NCBI GenBank assembly: GCA_022841705.1
Contig: JALHQZ010000005.1
Location: 200,280 to 264,279 of the forward strand
Source: Pirellulales bacterium
GTDB taxonomy: Bacteria; Planctomycetota; Planctomycetia; Pirellulales; Lacipirellulaceae
Direction of reading: 5' to 3'
DNA: 64,000 nucleotides
Shown here: one piece after another, positions 63,895 through 64,000 of the stretch
Position numbering within the stretch: the stretch's first letter is position 1
Layout: each line of letters opens with the position of its first letter
Program-made: the position numbers and the translations under genes
The notes under the pieces: generated by a model
Databases searched by the model: none
What the model was told of the DNA's origin: nothing
What the model saw: the letters and a program-made list of their open reading frames with translations, nothing else

Positions 63895-63944
63895 CGAAAA
63901 GTGCAGCGCCCGGCGGGGGCGATGGCGCCCGAAAAGTGCAGCGC
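63895..63944. repeat. Direct repeat CGAAAAGTGCAGCGC, two copies
   Basis: Identical 15-bp copies at 63895-63909 and 63930-63944, separated by 20 GC-rich bases, immediately 5' of the DNRLRE-type fragment on the minus strand. Probably part of a dispersed repeat family. Confidence 0.7.
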
Positions 63945-64000
63945 GCGAGGGCGTGTTAAGCTGAGTGATTTGCGTAGCGCAGAGTTGGGAAGGTGCCCGC

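Overview
The window looks like a chromosome segment of a planctomycete, most likely a Pirellulales / Lacipirellulaceae-type bacterium. This is inferred from several secreted proteins that end in a dockerin-like GDxNxDGxVDxxDYxxWRxxFG repeat followed by a VPEP C-terminal anchor (PEP-CTERM), from families typical of that phylum (GH36, SMP-30, Ldh-type and FAH genes in large sugar clusters), and from many short GC-rich intergenic palindromes. No rRNA, tRNA, CRISPR array or origin was seen.

Left part (1-19.7 kb), GC-rich housekeeping and ion homeostasis: the end of one PEP-CTERM gene convergent with a second, a DUF1269 protein, a ThrE-type amino-acid exporter divergent from an MFS transporter, a complete kdp potassium-uptake operon (micro-ORF, kdpF, A, B, C, then the sensor/regulator pair kdpDE), and a heavy-metal efflux unit (His/Cys-rich small protein, His-rich periplasmic adaptor, RND pump).

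Middle part (19.7-23.8 kb), a probable mobile island: repeat-rich non-coding DNA, a large serine recombinase with an unusual N-terminal extension, a fragmentary ORF and a ThiF/E1-like adenylyltransferase followed by an intrinsic terminator.

Right part (23.85-63.4 kb), a large carbohydrate-use locus. Secreted enzymes are five GH36 alpha-galactosidase-like proteins (one fused to a formylglycine-generating-enzyme-like domain), a GH2 beta-galactosidase-like enzyme and a GH127-like cysteine glycosidase. Uptake is by a sugar-porter MFS with an extra loop domain and an Nramp-like carrier. Catabolic enzymes include two SDR dehydrogenases, an SMP-30 lactonase, an enolase-superfamily sugar-acid dehydratase, KDG kinase and KDPG aldolase, which together can form a De Ley-Doudoroff-like route to pyruvate plus glyceraldehyde-3-phosphate. 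An FAH-type hydrolase, an Ldh-type dehydrogenase, two D-2-hydroxyacid dehydrogenases, a TauD-like oxygenase and a 2-oxoacid dehydrogenase E1/E2 pair suggest a second branch for deoxy- or otherwise modified sugars. A single FCD-type GntR regulator sits in the middle of the locus. A near-identical motif overlapping predicted -10 boxes occurs at four divergent or leader regions of the locus and is the best candidate for its operator. The right edge holds the C-terminal piece of another PEP-CTERM (DNRLRE-type) protein beside a short direct repeat.
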